Origin: CBDAQA01 sp965198865
GTDB lineage: Bacteria; Planctomycetota; Phycisphaerae; Tepidisphaerales; Tepidisphaeraceae
NCBI GenBank assembly: GCA_965198865.1
Contig: CBDAQA010000022.1
Location: forward strand, 186,001-250,000
Direction: 5' to 3'
Length of the DNA: 64,000 nt
Within the stretch, counting starts at the first letter, position 1. Every line of letters starts with the position of its first letter. The translations under genes and the position numbers were made by a program. The notes below the pieces were generated by a model. It worked only from the letters and a program-made list of their open reading frames with translations. It searched no databases and was not told the DNA's origin. Shown in pieces: positions 28,171 through 35,986 of the stretch.

Positions 28171-28995
28171 ATGCCCACGATCCTCAAGACCCGCCGCGAG
28201 ATCGAGTTGATGCGGCACGCCGGGCGGGTCGGGCACGACATCCTTCAGAAGATGAAGCGTGCGTCCGTGCCGGGCGTCACGACGGGCGAGCTGGACGAGC
28301 TGGCCGCCCACGAGCTGTCGCTGGTCGGCGGCCGCGGCATGAGCCGGAACTACCCCACCTACCGCGAGGGGGAGGGGTTCCCCGGCCACACCTGCATCAG
28401 CGTCAACGAGGAGGTCGTCCACGGCATCCCCGGCCGGCGGGTGCTGCGCGAGGGCGACATCGTCACGCTGGACATGGCGCTGAAGGTCGACGGCTACTGC
28501 TGCGACACCGCCATCACCGTCCCCATCGGGACGGTCAGCCCCAAGCTGCAGAAGCTGCTGGACGTGACGCGCGAGACGCTGGAGCTCGCCGTCAAGCACA
28601 TGAAGCCGAACAAGAAGTGGACCGACGTCGCCCGGCTGATGCAGTACCACGTCGAGCGGAACGGCTTCAGCGTCGTCCGCGAGTTCGTCGGGCACGGCGT
28701 GGGCCGCACGATGCACGAGGACCCGAAGGTCCCCAACTTCGTCACCCAGGAACACCTCCGCGGCGACTTCCGCCTGCGGCCGGGGATGACGATCGCCGTC
28801 GAGCCCATGGTCACCATGGGCCGGCGTGACGTCGACCTGCTCGACGACGGCTGGACCGTGGTGTCGAAGGACCGGCTGCCCGCCGCCCACTTCGAGCACA
28901 CGATCGCCATCAACGAGAACGGGGCCGACATCCTCAGCGACGGTCGCATGCCGGCCGGAGCCGCAATCGCGGCAGGGCGGGCGCAGACGGCTTGA
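28171..28995 (+). CDS. map: Methionine aminopeptidase, type I
   Basis: The protein has 274 residues and removes the initiator Met from nascent proteins. Metal ligands of the pita-bread fold are seen in DIVTLDMALKVDGYCCDTA (two Asp), VGHGVGRTMHEDPKV (His) and MTIAVEPMVTMG (Glu), with the final Glu in NENGADIL-like context. The frame is open to 28117, but homology starts at PTILKTRREIELMRHAG. Its place after secY is common in bacteria. Confidence 0.96.
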   Translation: MPTILKTRREIELMRHAGRVGHDILQKMKRASVPGVTTGELDELAAHELSLVGGRGMSRNYPTYREGEGFPGHTCISVNEEVVHGIPGRRVLREGDIVTLDMALKVDGYCCDTAITVPIGTVSPKLQKLLDVTRETLELAVKHMKPNKKWTDVARLMQYHVERNGFSVVREFVGHGVGRTMHEDPKVPNFVTQEHLRGDFRLRPGMTIAVEPMVTMGRRDVDLLDDGWTVVSKDRLPAAHFEHTIAINENGADILSDGRMPAGAAIAAGRAQTA

Positions 28996-29073
28996 GTAAT
29001 TCCACCCCTTGTGTTATACCCGACGATTCGCCGGTCGGTTGCCGGCCTGGCCATTACATCCGCGAGTGCCGTC

Positions 29074-29187
29074 ATGAAAGTGCGAAGCAGCGTCAAGCGA
29101 ATCTGTGAGAACTGCAAGATCGTCCGCCGCAAGGGGATCGTGCGGGTGATCTGCGTCAACACGAAGCACAAGCAGAAACAGGGCTAA
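29074..29187 (+). CDS. rpmJ: 50S ribosomal protein L36
   Basis: The protein has only 37 residues. The sequence KVRSSVKRICENCKIVRRKG is the L36 signature, followed by VRVICVNTKHKQKQG with a third cysteine, so the zinc-binding type (CxxC...C...H) is retained. It lies 78 bases after map; infA, normally between them, is absent. A paired palindrome begins at its stop codon region. Confidence 0.95.
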   Translation: MKVRSSVKRICENCKIVRRKGIVRVICVNTKHKQKQG

Positions 29188-29260
29188 CGTGGCACGGGCG
29201 ACCCGCCCGTGTCTTCCCTTTGCAAAGCTAAAACCCACGGGCTTCTAGCCCGTGACACGG
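29188..29260. repeat. Paired palindrome P4 (CACGGGCT family), rpmJ-rpsM
   Basis: The left unit CACGGGCGACCCGCCCGTG (29193-29211) is a compensated variant: both sides of the stem changed together relative to P3, keeping the pairing. The right unit (29234-29260) has CACGGGCTTCTAGCCCGTG. Here a separate AGGA lies between the unit and the rpsM ATG at 29273. Confidence 0.85.
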
Positions 29261-29272
29261 TAGGAAAACACC

Positions 29273-29659
29273 ATGCCACGTATCGCCGGCGTAGACATCC
29301 CGAACGACAAGCCGATCTGGGTCAGCCTCTGCTACATCTACGGTGTAGGCCCGGTCAACAGCAAGATCATCCTCAAGGAGGCTGGCATCGAGTTCCAGCG
29401 CCGCGCCCGGGAGCTGACCGAGGCCGAGCTGGCCACGATCATCGGCATCATCGACCGAGGCCACCTCGTCGAGGGTGCCCTGCGTCGCCAGATCCAGCAG
29501 AACATCGGTCGCCTCCGGGAGATCCAGAGCTACCGTGGCAACCGCCACCGCCGCAGCCTCCCCGTCCGCGGCCAGCGCACCCGGTCCAACGCCCGCACCC
29601 GCAAGGGTCCGCGCAAGACCGTCGCCGGCAAGAAGGGCGTCAAGGAGCTCGGCAAGTGA
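29273..29659 (+). CDS. rpsM: 30S ribosomal protein S13
   Basis: The protein has 128 residues, in the 30S head contacting tRNA and L5. RIAGVDIPNDKPIWVSLCYI, YGVGPVNSKIILKEAGI and the C-terminal LPVRGQRTRSNARTRKGPRK are typical. Length is normal. It begins the alpha-operon part of the cluster. Confidence 0.97.
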   Translation: MPRIAGVDIPNDKPIWVSLCYIYGVGPVNSKIILKEAGIEFQRRARELTEAELATIIGIIDRGHLVEGALRRQIQQNIGRLREIQSYRGNRHRRSLPVRGQRTRSNARTRKGPRKTVAGKKGVKELGK

Positions 29660-29663
29660 CGTA

Positions 29664-29763
29664 AATGCAGAATGATGAGTGTGGAATGCAGAATGAAGAC
29701 CGGATCGGTCGGCATCTGCGACCTGTCTTCATTCTGCCCTTTGCACTCATCATTCCGCATTCG
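29664..29763. repeat. Heptamer inverted repeat H9, rpsM-rpsK
   Basis: The left arm (29664-29700) reads AATGCAG, AATGATG, AGTGTGG, AATGCAG, AATGAAG. The right arm (29724-29763) reads TCTTCAT, TCTGCCC, TTTGCAC, TCATCAT, TCCGCAT. The word (AATGCAG/CTGCATT) is unique to this gap. The arms pair over nearly their whole length around a 23-base middle. Confidence 0.87.
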
Positions 29764-29817
29764 AACAAGCGGGGACGGCCGTTGTGCCGGACGATCCGCG
29801 ACTAGGAAGAGACCACC

Positions 29818-30219
29818 ATGGCTGACCAAAAATCCACCGCCAAGCCGGCACCGAAGAAGAAGCTCCGCAAGGGCGTGACGCGCGGCATCGCGCACATCCG
29901 CTCGACGTTCAACAACACGATGGTGACGATCACCGACACCAACGGCGAGACGATCTCGTGGGCGTCGGCCGGGACCGTCGGGTTCCGCGGGGCGCGCAAG
30001 AGCACGCCGTTCGCCGCCGGTCGCGCCGCCGAGAAGGCTGGCAGCGAGGCGCGCAAGCACGGCATGATCGAGATCGAGGTCAAGGTGAAGGGGCCCGGCG
30101 CCGGCCGCGAGCAGGCGATCCTGAACCTCCAGAACTCGGGCCTGAAGGTGATCGGCATCGAGGACGTGACCCCGCTGCCGCACAACGGCTGCCGCCCGCC
30201 GAAGAAGCGGCGCGTGTAG
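29818..30219 (+). CDS. rpsK: 30S ribosomal protein S11
   Basis: The protein has 133 residues, on the 30S platform near the Shine-Dalgarno helix. GIAHIRSTFNNTMVTITDTN, SAGTVGFRGARKSTPFAAGR and the C-terminal IEDVTPLPHNGCRPPKKRRV are signatures. rpsD, which normally follows, is absent; rpoA is next after 221 bases. Confidence 0.97.
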   Translation: MADQKSTAKPAPKKKLRKGVTRGIAHIRSTFNNTMVTITDTNGETISWASAGTVGFRGARKSTPFAAGRAAEKAGSEARKHGMIEIEVKVKGPGAGREQAILNLQNSGLKVIGIEDVTPLPHNGCRPPKKRRV

Positions 30220-30228
30220 TTCCTTCCG

Positions 30229-30287
30229 GTAGCCCCCCGCTCTGCGGGGGTTCTGCCGTTGGGAATGCCCGCGAAGCGGGGGGCTAC
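30229..30287. repeat. Inverted repeat downstream of rpsK
   Basis: GTAGCCCCCCGCTCTGCGGG (from 30229) and CCCGCGAAGCGGGGGGCTAC (30268-30287) pair over about 20 bases, and each arm also folds on itself (CCCCGC/GCGGGG, CCCGC/GCGGG). It resembles the P-type pairs in design but not in sequence. The 150 bases between it and rpoA hold two small palindromes, CCCCGA/TCGGGG and GCGGGAACTTCCCGC, near 30380-30413. Confidence 0.75.
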
Positions 30288-30440
30288 TGGACGAGGCCAT
30301 CACCGAATAAACACGGTTGGCCGTCCTACAATCAAAAGGCAAACACGCCCGTCGACCGACGAGGCGGGAGTACAGATGGCCCCGAACGCTCGGGGCGGGA
30401 ACTTCCCGCGATTCGGCCCGGCGGACCAGGAGAACAACAC

Positions 30441-31550
30441 ATGCGTATTCGATGGCGCGGGCTTGAACTGCCGTCGCGGGTCGTCCGCGACGAGCAGCTG
30501 TCGACCGAAACCTATGGCCGCTTCCACGTTGAGCCGTTCGAGCGCGGCTTCGGCACCACCGTGGGCAACAGCCTCCGGCGGATCCTGCTGTCCAGCCTCG
30601 AGGGCGCGGCCGTCACCCACATCCGCCTCAAGGGCGCGGAGCACGAGTTCTCCAGCCTGACCGGCGTGACCGAGGACGTCACCGACATCATCCTCAACGT
30701 CAAGGGGTTGATCGTTAAGCTCGACGCCGACGAGGTGAAAGAGCTGAAGATCTCGACCGATAAGGCCGGGCCGATCACGGCCGGCATGATCGAGAGCGAC
30801 ACGTCGGTCACCATCGTGAACAAGGACCTGGTCCTGGCCACGCTGACCGAGGACGTCCCGTTCGAGATGGTCCTGACCGTCAGCAAGGGCCGCGGCTACG
30901 TGACGGCGTCGGAGAACATCGCCGACAGCGAGGAGCAGGAGATCGGCGTCATCGCCGTCGACAGCATCTACTCGCCGGTGACCCGCGTCCGCTACGCCAC
31001 CGAGGATGCCCGCGTCGGCCAGAAGACCGACTACGACCGGCTGATCCTCGAGATCTGGACGAACGGCACGCTGACGCCCGAGATGGCGCTGGTCGAGGCC
31101 AGCAAGATCCTCCGCAAGCACCTGAGCCCGTTCGTGCAGTACTTTGAGCTGGGCAGCGACGTCGCCAACGAGGACGCCGTCAACGCCCTGCAGGACGCCA
31201 ACCGGGCCATGATCGACCCGGAGCTCCAGCAGAAGCTGAACATGAGCGTGCAGGAGCTGGACCTGTCGGTCCGGGCCAACAACTGCCTGGAGTCGGCGAA
31301 GATCGCCAACGTCCGCGAGCTGGTGAAGAAGACCGACGGCGACCTGCTGAAGGTCCGCAGCTTTGGCAAGACCAGCCTCCGCGAGGTCAAGCGCAAGCTG
31401 GCCGACATGGGCCTGAGCCTGGGCATGGACCTCGACGCCGCCGTTCCCACGGCCGCCGTCACCATGCCGGACGACGACGACGATGACCTCGGCGACGAGG
31501 ACGACGTGGACCAGCTGACCGACGGCGAAGAGGCAGAGGCCAACGCCTGA
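30441..31550 (+). CDS. rpoA: RNA polymerase alpha subunit
   Basis: The protein has 369 residues. The N-terminal assembly domain has PFERGFGTTVGNSLRRILLS and VTHIRLKGAEHEFSSLTGV; the linker is about 235-270; the C-terminal domain has LDLSVRANNCLESAKIANVR and SFGKTSLREVKRKLADMGLS, which bind UP elements and activators. The last 35 residues are an acidic tail rich in Asp. I start at the ATG 30441, with AGGAG about 9 bases upstream; the frame is open further upstream. Confidence 0.97.
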   Translation: MRIRWRGLELPSRVVRDEQLSTETYGRFHVEPFERGFGTTVGNSLRRILLSSLEGAAVTHIRLKGAEHEFSSLTGVTEDVTDIILNVKGLIVKLDADEVKELKISTDKAGPITAGMIESDTSVTIVNKDLVLATLTEDVPFEMVLTVSKGRGYVTASENIADSEEQEIGVIAVDSIYSPVTRVRYATEDARVGQKTDYDRLILEIWTNGTLTPEMALVEASKILRKHLSPFVQYFELGSDVANEDAVNALQDANRAMIDPELQQKLNMSVQELDLSVRANNCLESAKIANVRELVKKTDGDLLKVRSFGKTSLREVKRKLADMGLSLGMDLDAAVPTAAVTMPDDDDDDLGDEDDVDQLTDGEEAEANA

Positions 31551-31562
31551 ATTCGCGCAGGT

Positions 31563-31642
31563 AATGAGTTGTGAGTTTTGAGCCCTGGGCAGCCCGTGTC
31601 GCTTTGGCTTTCGACTCGGAACTCGGAACTCAAAACGCAACC
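31563..31642. repeat. Heptamer inverted repeat H10, rpoA-rplQ
   Basis: The left arm (31563-31582) has GAGTTGT and GAGTTTT. The right arm (31612-31642) reads GACTCGG, AACTCGG, AACTCAA, AACGCAA. The middle is about 29 bases. A normal GGAG for rplQ lies after the arm. Confidence 0.82.
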
Positions 31643-31653
31643 TGGAGATTGAT

Positions 31654-32205
31654 ATGAGCAGTCACATGATGCGCGGCCGCCAGCTCAGCCGCGACACCGA
31701 GCACCGGATTGCCATGCGGCGGAACATGGTGCAGAGCCTGTTCGAGCACGGCAAGATCCGCACGACCCTGCCCAAGGCCAAAGAGGTCCGGGCGATGGCC
31801 GAGAAGCTGATCACGCTTGGCCGGGAGGACAGCGTCCTGCACCGCCGTCGTGCGACGCAGATCCTCAACGATCGGCGCTTGACCGACGCGAACCAGGAGT
31901 TCACCGGCCAGACGGTCGTGCAGAAGCTGTTCGCCGAGATCGGCCCCAAGTTCATCGGCCGGGCCGGCGGGTACACGCGGGTCATCAAGACCAGCGACTT
32001 CCGCATCGGCGACGGGGGCGACATCGTCGTCCTGTCGCTGGCCGACGAGACCGTCGCCCCGACGGCGAGTGCCCGCAAGTCGGCGGGGCTGCGCCGGAAG
32101 CGGAACGAGCGGAAGTTCCAGTTCGCCACCCGCGCCCTCAAGGCTGCCAAGGGCGAGAAGACGACCGAGGCCCCGGCTGCGGTCGAGGGTGGCGCGACGG
32201 CGTAA
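31654..32205 (+). CDS. rplQ: 50S ribosomal protein L17
   Basis: The protein has 183 residues, against about 115-130 in most bacteria. The core RGRQLSRDTEHRIAMRRNMV, HGKIRTTLPKAKEVRAMAEK and GRAGGYTRVIKTSDFRIGDG is typical. The extra 50-60 residues at the C-terminus are basic and then Ala/Glu-rich (LRRKRNERKFQFATRALKAA). L17 sits near the exit tunnel. It is the last gene of the cluster, followed by a strong hairpin. Confidence 0.96.
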   Translation: MSSHMMRGRQLSRDTEHRIAMRRNMVQSLFEHGKIRTTLPKAKEVRAMAEKLITLGREDSVLHRRRATQILNDRRLTDANQEFTGQTVVQKLFAEIGPKFIGRAGGYTRVIKTSDFRIGDGGDIVVLSLADETVAPTASARKSAGLRRKRNERKFQFATRALKAAKGEKTTEAPAAVEGGATA

Positions 32206-32231
32206 GCCGGTCTCATCGCAAGGCTTCATCC

Positions 32232-32267
32232 GGGCAGGGCCGACCGCGACAGCGGTCGGCCCTGCCC
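32232..32267 (+). terminator. Terminator of the ribosomal cluster
   Basis: A perfect 15-bp stem, GGGCAGGGCCGACCG (32232-32246) with CGGTCGGCCCTGCCC (32253-32267) and loop CGACAG. Only a weak T-rich stretch (ACTTGCGTTT) follows. Its position 27 bases after rplQ supports a terminator. Confidence 0.75.
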
Positions 32268-32543
32268 ACTTGCGTTTGGCGAACAACGCAGCGCACGCCA
32301 TCGCGGTACTGCGGGTGACGTGCCCAATGTCTGGGCAGCCTCGGCCGTCGACCGCCGCTGCCTTAGTTTGACGCTCATGGACCGTACCCTTATCATCCGC
32401 CGCCGGCGCGGGCGCATGAGCAGAGGGTGGGCACGTCGTCTGGCCTCCCCGGACGGCACCGCGGCCGGTTAACGGTTCGATCGCAAACGGCAGGGCGTCC
32501 TGAGTCCACCGCGGCCGAACGCCCCCAACGAGACGCTTCGCCC
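32268..32543 (+). other. Non-coding gap before the glycosyltransferase gene
   Basis: Together with the terminator this is a 338-base gap without a gene. The frame of the next gene is open through part of it (from 32427), but the residues are Arg/Ser/Pro-rich and not like the family. I see no clear promoter or RNA. Confidence 0.4.
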
Positions 32544-34103
32544 ATGATGCAGCCGTTCATCCAGCACGCGGTCACCGCCGCGTACCTGTGCGTCCTGTTC
32601 ATCATCGCGATCTACGGCTTCCACCGTTACGTGCTGGTCTACCTGTACCTCAAGCACAAGCACGACGGCTACGTCCCCGCCGGCCGGTTCGAGCACCTGC
32701 CGCGGGTGACCGTCCAGCTGCCCATGTACAACGAGGACCTGGTCGCCGAGCGGATCATCAAGGCGGCCTGCAAGATCGATTACCCCCGCGAGAAGCTCGA
32801 GATCCAGGTGCTGGACGACAGCACCGACCACTCGGGCGAGATCGCCCGCCGTGCCTGCGAGGAGATGCGCGCCCTCGGCCACCCCGTCACCTACCTGCAC
32901 CGCACCAACCGCGCCGGCTACAAGGCCGGTGCGCTCGCTGAAGGTTTGAAGCAGGCCAGCGGCGAGTACGTCGCCATCTTCGACGCCGACTTCATCCCGC
33001 CGATCGACATCTTCTACAACGTGGTCGACTACTTCACCGACCCCAAGATCGGCATGGTCCAGATCCGCTGGGACCACCTCAACCGCAACGCCAGCCTGCT
33101 GACCAAGAGCCAGGCGATCTTCCTCGACGGCCACTTCGTCATCGAGCACACCGCCCGCAACCGCAGCGGCCGGTTCATGCACTTCAACGGCACGGCCGGC
33201 GTGTGGCGTCGCACCACGATCGACGACGCCGGCGGCTGGCAGCACGACACGCTGACCGAGGACCTGGACCTCAGCTACCGCGCCCAGCTCAAGGGCTGGC
33301 AGTTCGTCTACCTGCCCCAGTACGCCGCCCCGGCCGAGCTTCCGCCGGAGATGATCGGCTACAAGCAGCAGGCCCACCGCTGGACCAAGGGCAGCGCCCA
33401 GACCTGCATCAAGCTGCTGCCGCGGATCCTGAAGTCCAAGACGCTGCCCCTGTCGGTCAAGACCGAGGCGTTCTTCCACCTCACCTGCACGGTCTGCTAT
33501 CCGCTCACGGTGCTGCTGACGCTCCTCATGTGGCCCAGCTTCTACGACCGCTACGCGCCGCTGAAGCACTCGGTCGTTAGCCAGCGGTTGTTCACCGCCA
33601 GCCTGTTCGTGCTCGCCACCTGCTCGGCCAGCTCGTTCTTCTTCTTCGCCCAGCGCGAGCTGTTCGGCAAGCGCGCCGGCTGGCGCTCCGCCCGCTACCT
33701 GCCGTTCCTGATGGCGATCGGCGTCGGCATCAGCCTGAACAACTCCAAGGCCGTCTTCGAGGCCATCTGGGGCGCGATCAAGCGCAAGCCCAGCGAGTTC
33801 GTCCGCACCCCCAAGTACGGCGTCACCGGGCAGGAGAAGAAGTCGTGGCAGCCCAGCCAGGTCTGGACGCTCAAGCGGCTGGCCCTGCCGATCATCGAGA
33901 TCGCGTTCGGCGTCTACATGTTCATCTGCCTGGTCGTCAGCGTGATCTGGTGGTTCGGCATCGGCAGCACGCCGTTCCTGGCCCTCTTCGCCGGCGGGTA
34001 CCTGTACGTCGGCTTCAGCTCGCTCTACACGCTGTGGCGGATGACCCGCCAGGCCGACGAGGTGATGGTCGTCGCCGACCCGGTCGAGCAGCTGTCGGCC
34101 TGA
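32544..34103 (+). CDS. GT2 family processive glycosyltransferase, CslA/mannan synthase-like
   Basis: The protein has 519 residues: an N-terminal membrane helix (about 8-28), a cytosolic GT-A domain and about four or five C-terminal membrane helices. The GT2 motifs are PMYNEDLVAERIIKA, the nucleotide-binding VLDDSTD, the DxD-type AIFDADF, the acceptor TEDLDLSYR and the processivity motif QQAHRW. This arrangement matches the cellulose synthase superfamily, closest to bacterial CslA-like or beta-mannan-type synthases. The sugar it polymerises cannot be read from the sequence. The ATG pair at 32544/32547 is chosen; the upstream open frame is not homologous. Confidence 0.88.
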   Translation: MMQPFIQHAVTAAYLCVLFIIAIYGFHRYVLVYLYLKHKHDGYVPAGRFEHLPRVTVQLPMYNEDLVAERIIKAACKIDYPREKLEIQVLDDSTDHSGEIARRACEEMRALGHPVTYLHRTNRAGYKAGALAEGLKQASGEYVAIFDADFIPPIDIFYNVVDYFTDPKIGMVQIRWDHLNRNASLLTKSQAIFLDGHFVIEHTARNRSGRFMHFNGTAGVWRRTTIDDAGGWQHDTLTEDLDLSYRAQLKGWQFVYLPQYAAPAELPPEMIGYKQQAHRWTKGSAQTCIKLLPRILKSKTLPLSVKTEAFFHLTCTVCYPLTVLLTLLMWPSFYDRYAPLKHSVVSQRLFTASLFVLATCSASSFFFFAQRELFGKRAGWRSARYLPFLMAIGVGISLNNSKAVFEAIWGAIKRKPSEFVRTPKYGVTGQEKKSWQPSQVWTLKRLALPIIEIAFGVYMFICLVVSVIWWFGIGSTPFLALFAGGYLYVGFSSLYTLWRMTRQADEVMVVADPVEQLSA

Positions 34104-34110
34104 GCACGCG

Positions 34111-34614
34111 ATGCCCCTGATTGCCCTCCCCCGCACCGCCGGCTGCATCGTCTGCGGCCCCTCGAACCCGCACGGCCTTCAACTGGCCTCGCAGGTCGAC
34201 ACCGCGTCCGCAGCGATCCAAACTCGGTTCATCCCGGCCAGCCACCACATCGGCTTCGACGGGTTGATCCACGGCGGCATCCTGTCGACCGTCGTCGACG
34301 AGGCCATGGTCTGGGCCGCCATCTGGGCCAGCCGGCGTGCCTGCGTTGCCGGCGAGCTGTCCGTTCGCTTTCGCAGGCCCACCGCGCCCGGTGACGTGCT
34401 GACCGTCATCGCTACCGTCACCCGCTCCAAGGGCCGACTGCTGGAGACGGCCTCCTCGATGGTGAACGCCGCCGGCGACGACGTGCTCACCGCCACTGCC
34501 AAGTACCTCGCTGGCACCCCCGACGAGACGGCCGCCTTCTTCCGCACCCTCCTGCCCGACCCCGCGGCGGCCCAGGCCATCGCTCACCTGTGCGACGGTG
34601 CCGGCCCAACCTAA
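34111..34614 (+). CDS. PaaI/4HBT-family hotdog thioesterase
   Basis: The protein has 167 residues. The N-terminal CIVCGPSNPHGL and the central HIGFDGLIHGGILSTVVDEA with VWAAIW are typical of PaaI-type acyl-CoA thioesterases; the glycine and aspartate/glutamate of the hotdog helix (HGGILSTVVDEA) are present. The strand ELSVRFRRPTAPGDVL follows. Substrate unknown. It begins seven bases after the glycosyltransferase stop and is probably co-transcribed with it. Confidence 0.85.
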   Translation: MPLIALPRTAGCIVCGPSNPHGLQLASQVDTASAAIQTRFIPASHHIGFDGLIHGGILSTVVDEAMVWAAIWASRRACVAGELSVRFRRPTAPGDVLTVIATVTRSKGRLLETASSMVNAAGDDVLTATAKYLAGTPDETAAFFRTLLPDPAAAQAIAHLCDGAGPT

Positions 34615-34677
34615 GCTCCTGCCGCGAACGCCCGCCAGCCATTGATGAGGTGCCAAACAAACGTACATTTGGGCGCG

Positions 34678-35892
34678 ATGCCACACGATTTGACGGGACT
34701 CGCCCGCTCCGTCCGCCAAGCCCGTCTCGGCACGGCGGTCGGCTTCTTTCTCGACGGCCTCGTCTTCGCCACGTGGGTCACGCGCATCCCGACGATCCAG
34801 GAACGGCTGGGCCTGCGCAACGACATGCTCGGCGTCACGCTGCTGATGATCAGCCTCGGCGCGTTGATCGCCATGCCCGTGACCGGCCGCGTCGTGGTGC
34901 GACTGGGCAGCCGGCTGACGAGCGCGATCGCGGTCGCCGGGTTCGGCGCGTCGCTGCTGCTCCCCGCGCTCTCGCACGGGATCGTCGCCCTGTCGGTCAG
35001 CCTGTTCCTGTTCGGGATCGGTTTCGGTGCCGTCAACGTGGCGATCAACGCCCAGGCGGTGGCGGTCGACCGCCTGTACGGCCGGCCGATCATGGCGTCG
35101 TTCCACGCGACGTTCAGCCTCGGCGGCATCGCCGGCGGCATCCTCGGTAGCGTCGCCGCCGGCCATCACCTGCCGCCCCTGCTCCACTTCGCCGTCGTGG
35201 CCGTGCCGGTCGTCGTCGTCGCGAGCCTGTATCTCCCGACCGTGCTGATCGCCGACGCCGATCATGCCGCCGCCGACGCCCCGCGCGGCAGTCGGCACCT
35301 GTCGCGGTTGGTCACGCTGGGCGCGATCGCCTTCTGCTCGATGTTCGGCGAGGGCGCGATGGCTGACTGGAGCGCCGTGTTCCTCAAGCAGGTGTCACAC
35401 ACCACCGCCGCCCGGGCCGCGCTCGGCTTCGCTGCCTACTCCACCACCATGACGCTCGGCCGGCTCGTCGCCGACCGCGTCACGCTGGCCATCGGCCCCG
35501 TCCGCATCGTCCGCCTCGGCGGCATCCTGGCCGGCAGCGGCACACTGCTGGCGATCCTGCTCCCGCAAGCGGCCACCGCGATTGCCGGCTTCGCGCTGGT
35601 CGGCGCGGGCCTGTCGTCGCTGGTCCCCACGTTGTTCGGCGCCGCCGGCCGGACGCCGGGGGTCGCCGCCTCGGTCGCCGTCGCCGTGGTCTCCACGACC
35701 GGCTACTTCGGCTTCCTCATCGGCCCGCCGCTGATCGGCTTCGTGTCGCAGGGCTTCTCCCTCCGCTGGGCCATCGGGCTGGTCGTGGTCACGTCGCTCG
35801 TCGCCATGCTGCTCGCCCCGCAGGTTGGATCAAGACTTCCAGGCAAGCCGGCGTCTGAGGTACTCCGAGGACCCGGGTTGCTCGCCGGTTGA
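34678..35892 (+). CDS. MFS transporter, YbjJ-like
   Basis: The protein has 404 residues with about 12 membrane helices. The first reads TAVGFFLDGLVFATWVTRIP and the family's loop motif region is VVVRLGSRLTSAIAV. The FFLDGLxFATWxxRIP start is typical of the YbjJ-type major facilitator group; substrate unknown. I use the ATG at 34678; TTG 34642 and ATG 34645 are alternatives. The last 15 or so residues (GKPASEVLRGPGLLAG) are encoded by the left arm and middle of an inverted repeat at 35847-35923, so the C-terminus has probably been replaced. Confidence 0.85.
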   Translation: MPHDLTGLARSVRQARLGTAVGFFLDGLVFATWVTRIPTIQERLGLRNDMLGVTLLMISLGALIAMPVTGRVVVRLGSRLTSAIAVAGFGASLLLPALSHGIVALSVSLFLFGIGFGAVNVAINAQAVAVDRLYGRPIMASFHATFSLGGIAGGILGSVAAGHHLPPLLHFAVVAVPVVVVASLYLPTVLIADADHAAADAPRGSRHLSRLVTLGAIAFCSMFGEGAMADWSAVFLKQVSHTTAARAALGFAAYSTTMTLGRLVADRVTLAIGPVRIVRLGGILAGSGTLLAILLPQAATAIAGFALVGAGLSSLVPTLFGAAGRTPGVAASVAVAVVSTTGYFGFLIGPPLIGFVSQGFSLRWAIGLVVVTSLVAMLLAPQVGSRLPGKPASEVLRGPGLLAG

Positions 35893-35923
35893 TCCGGGTG
35901 TTCGGAGCACCTCAGACACCGGC
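35847..35923. repeat. 77-bp inverted repeat overlapping the MFS 3' end
   Basis: The left arm (35847-35876) begins GCCGGCGTCTGAGGTACTCC. The right arm (35894-35923) is its near complement, ending CACCTCAGACACCGGC; 26 or so of 30 positions pair. The 17-base middle contains the MFS stop codon. It looks like a mobile or repeated palindromic element that landed at the end of the gene. Confidence 0.85.
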
Positions 35924-35986
35924 TTCCCGCTCTGTTACAGACCGGCTGATCTCGCCACCCCCGCAGGCCACCGGTAGACTCCGGCC

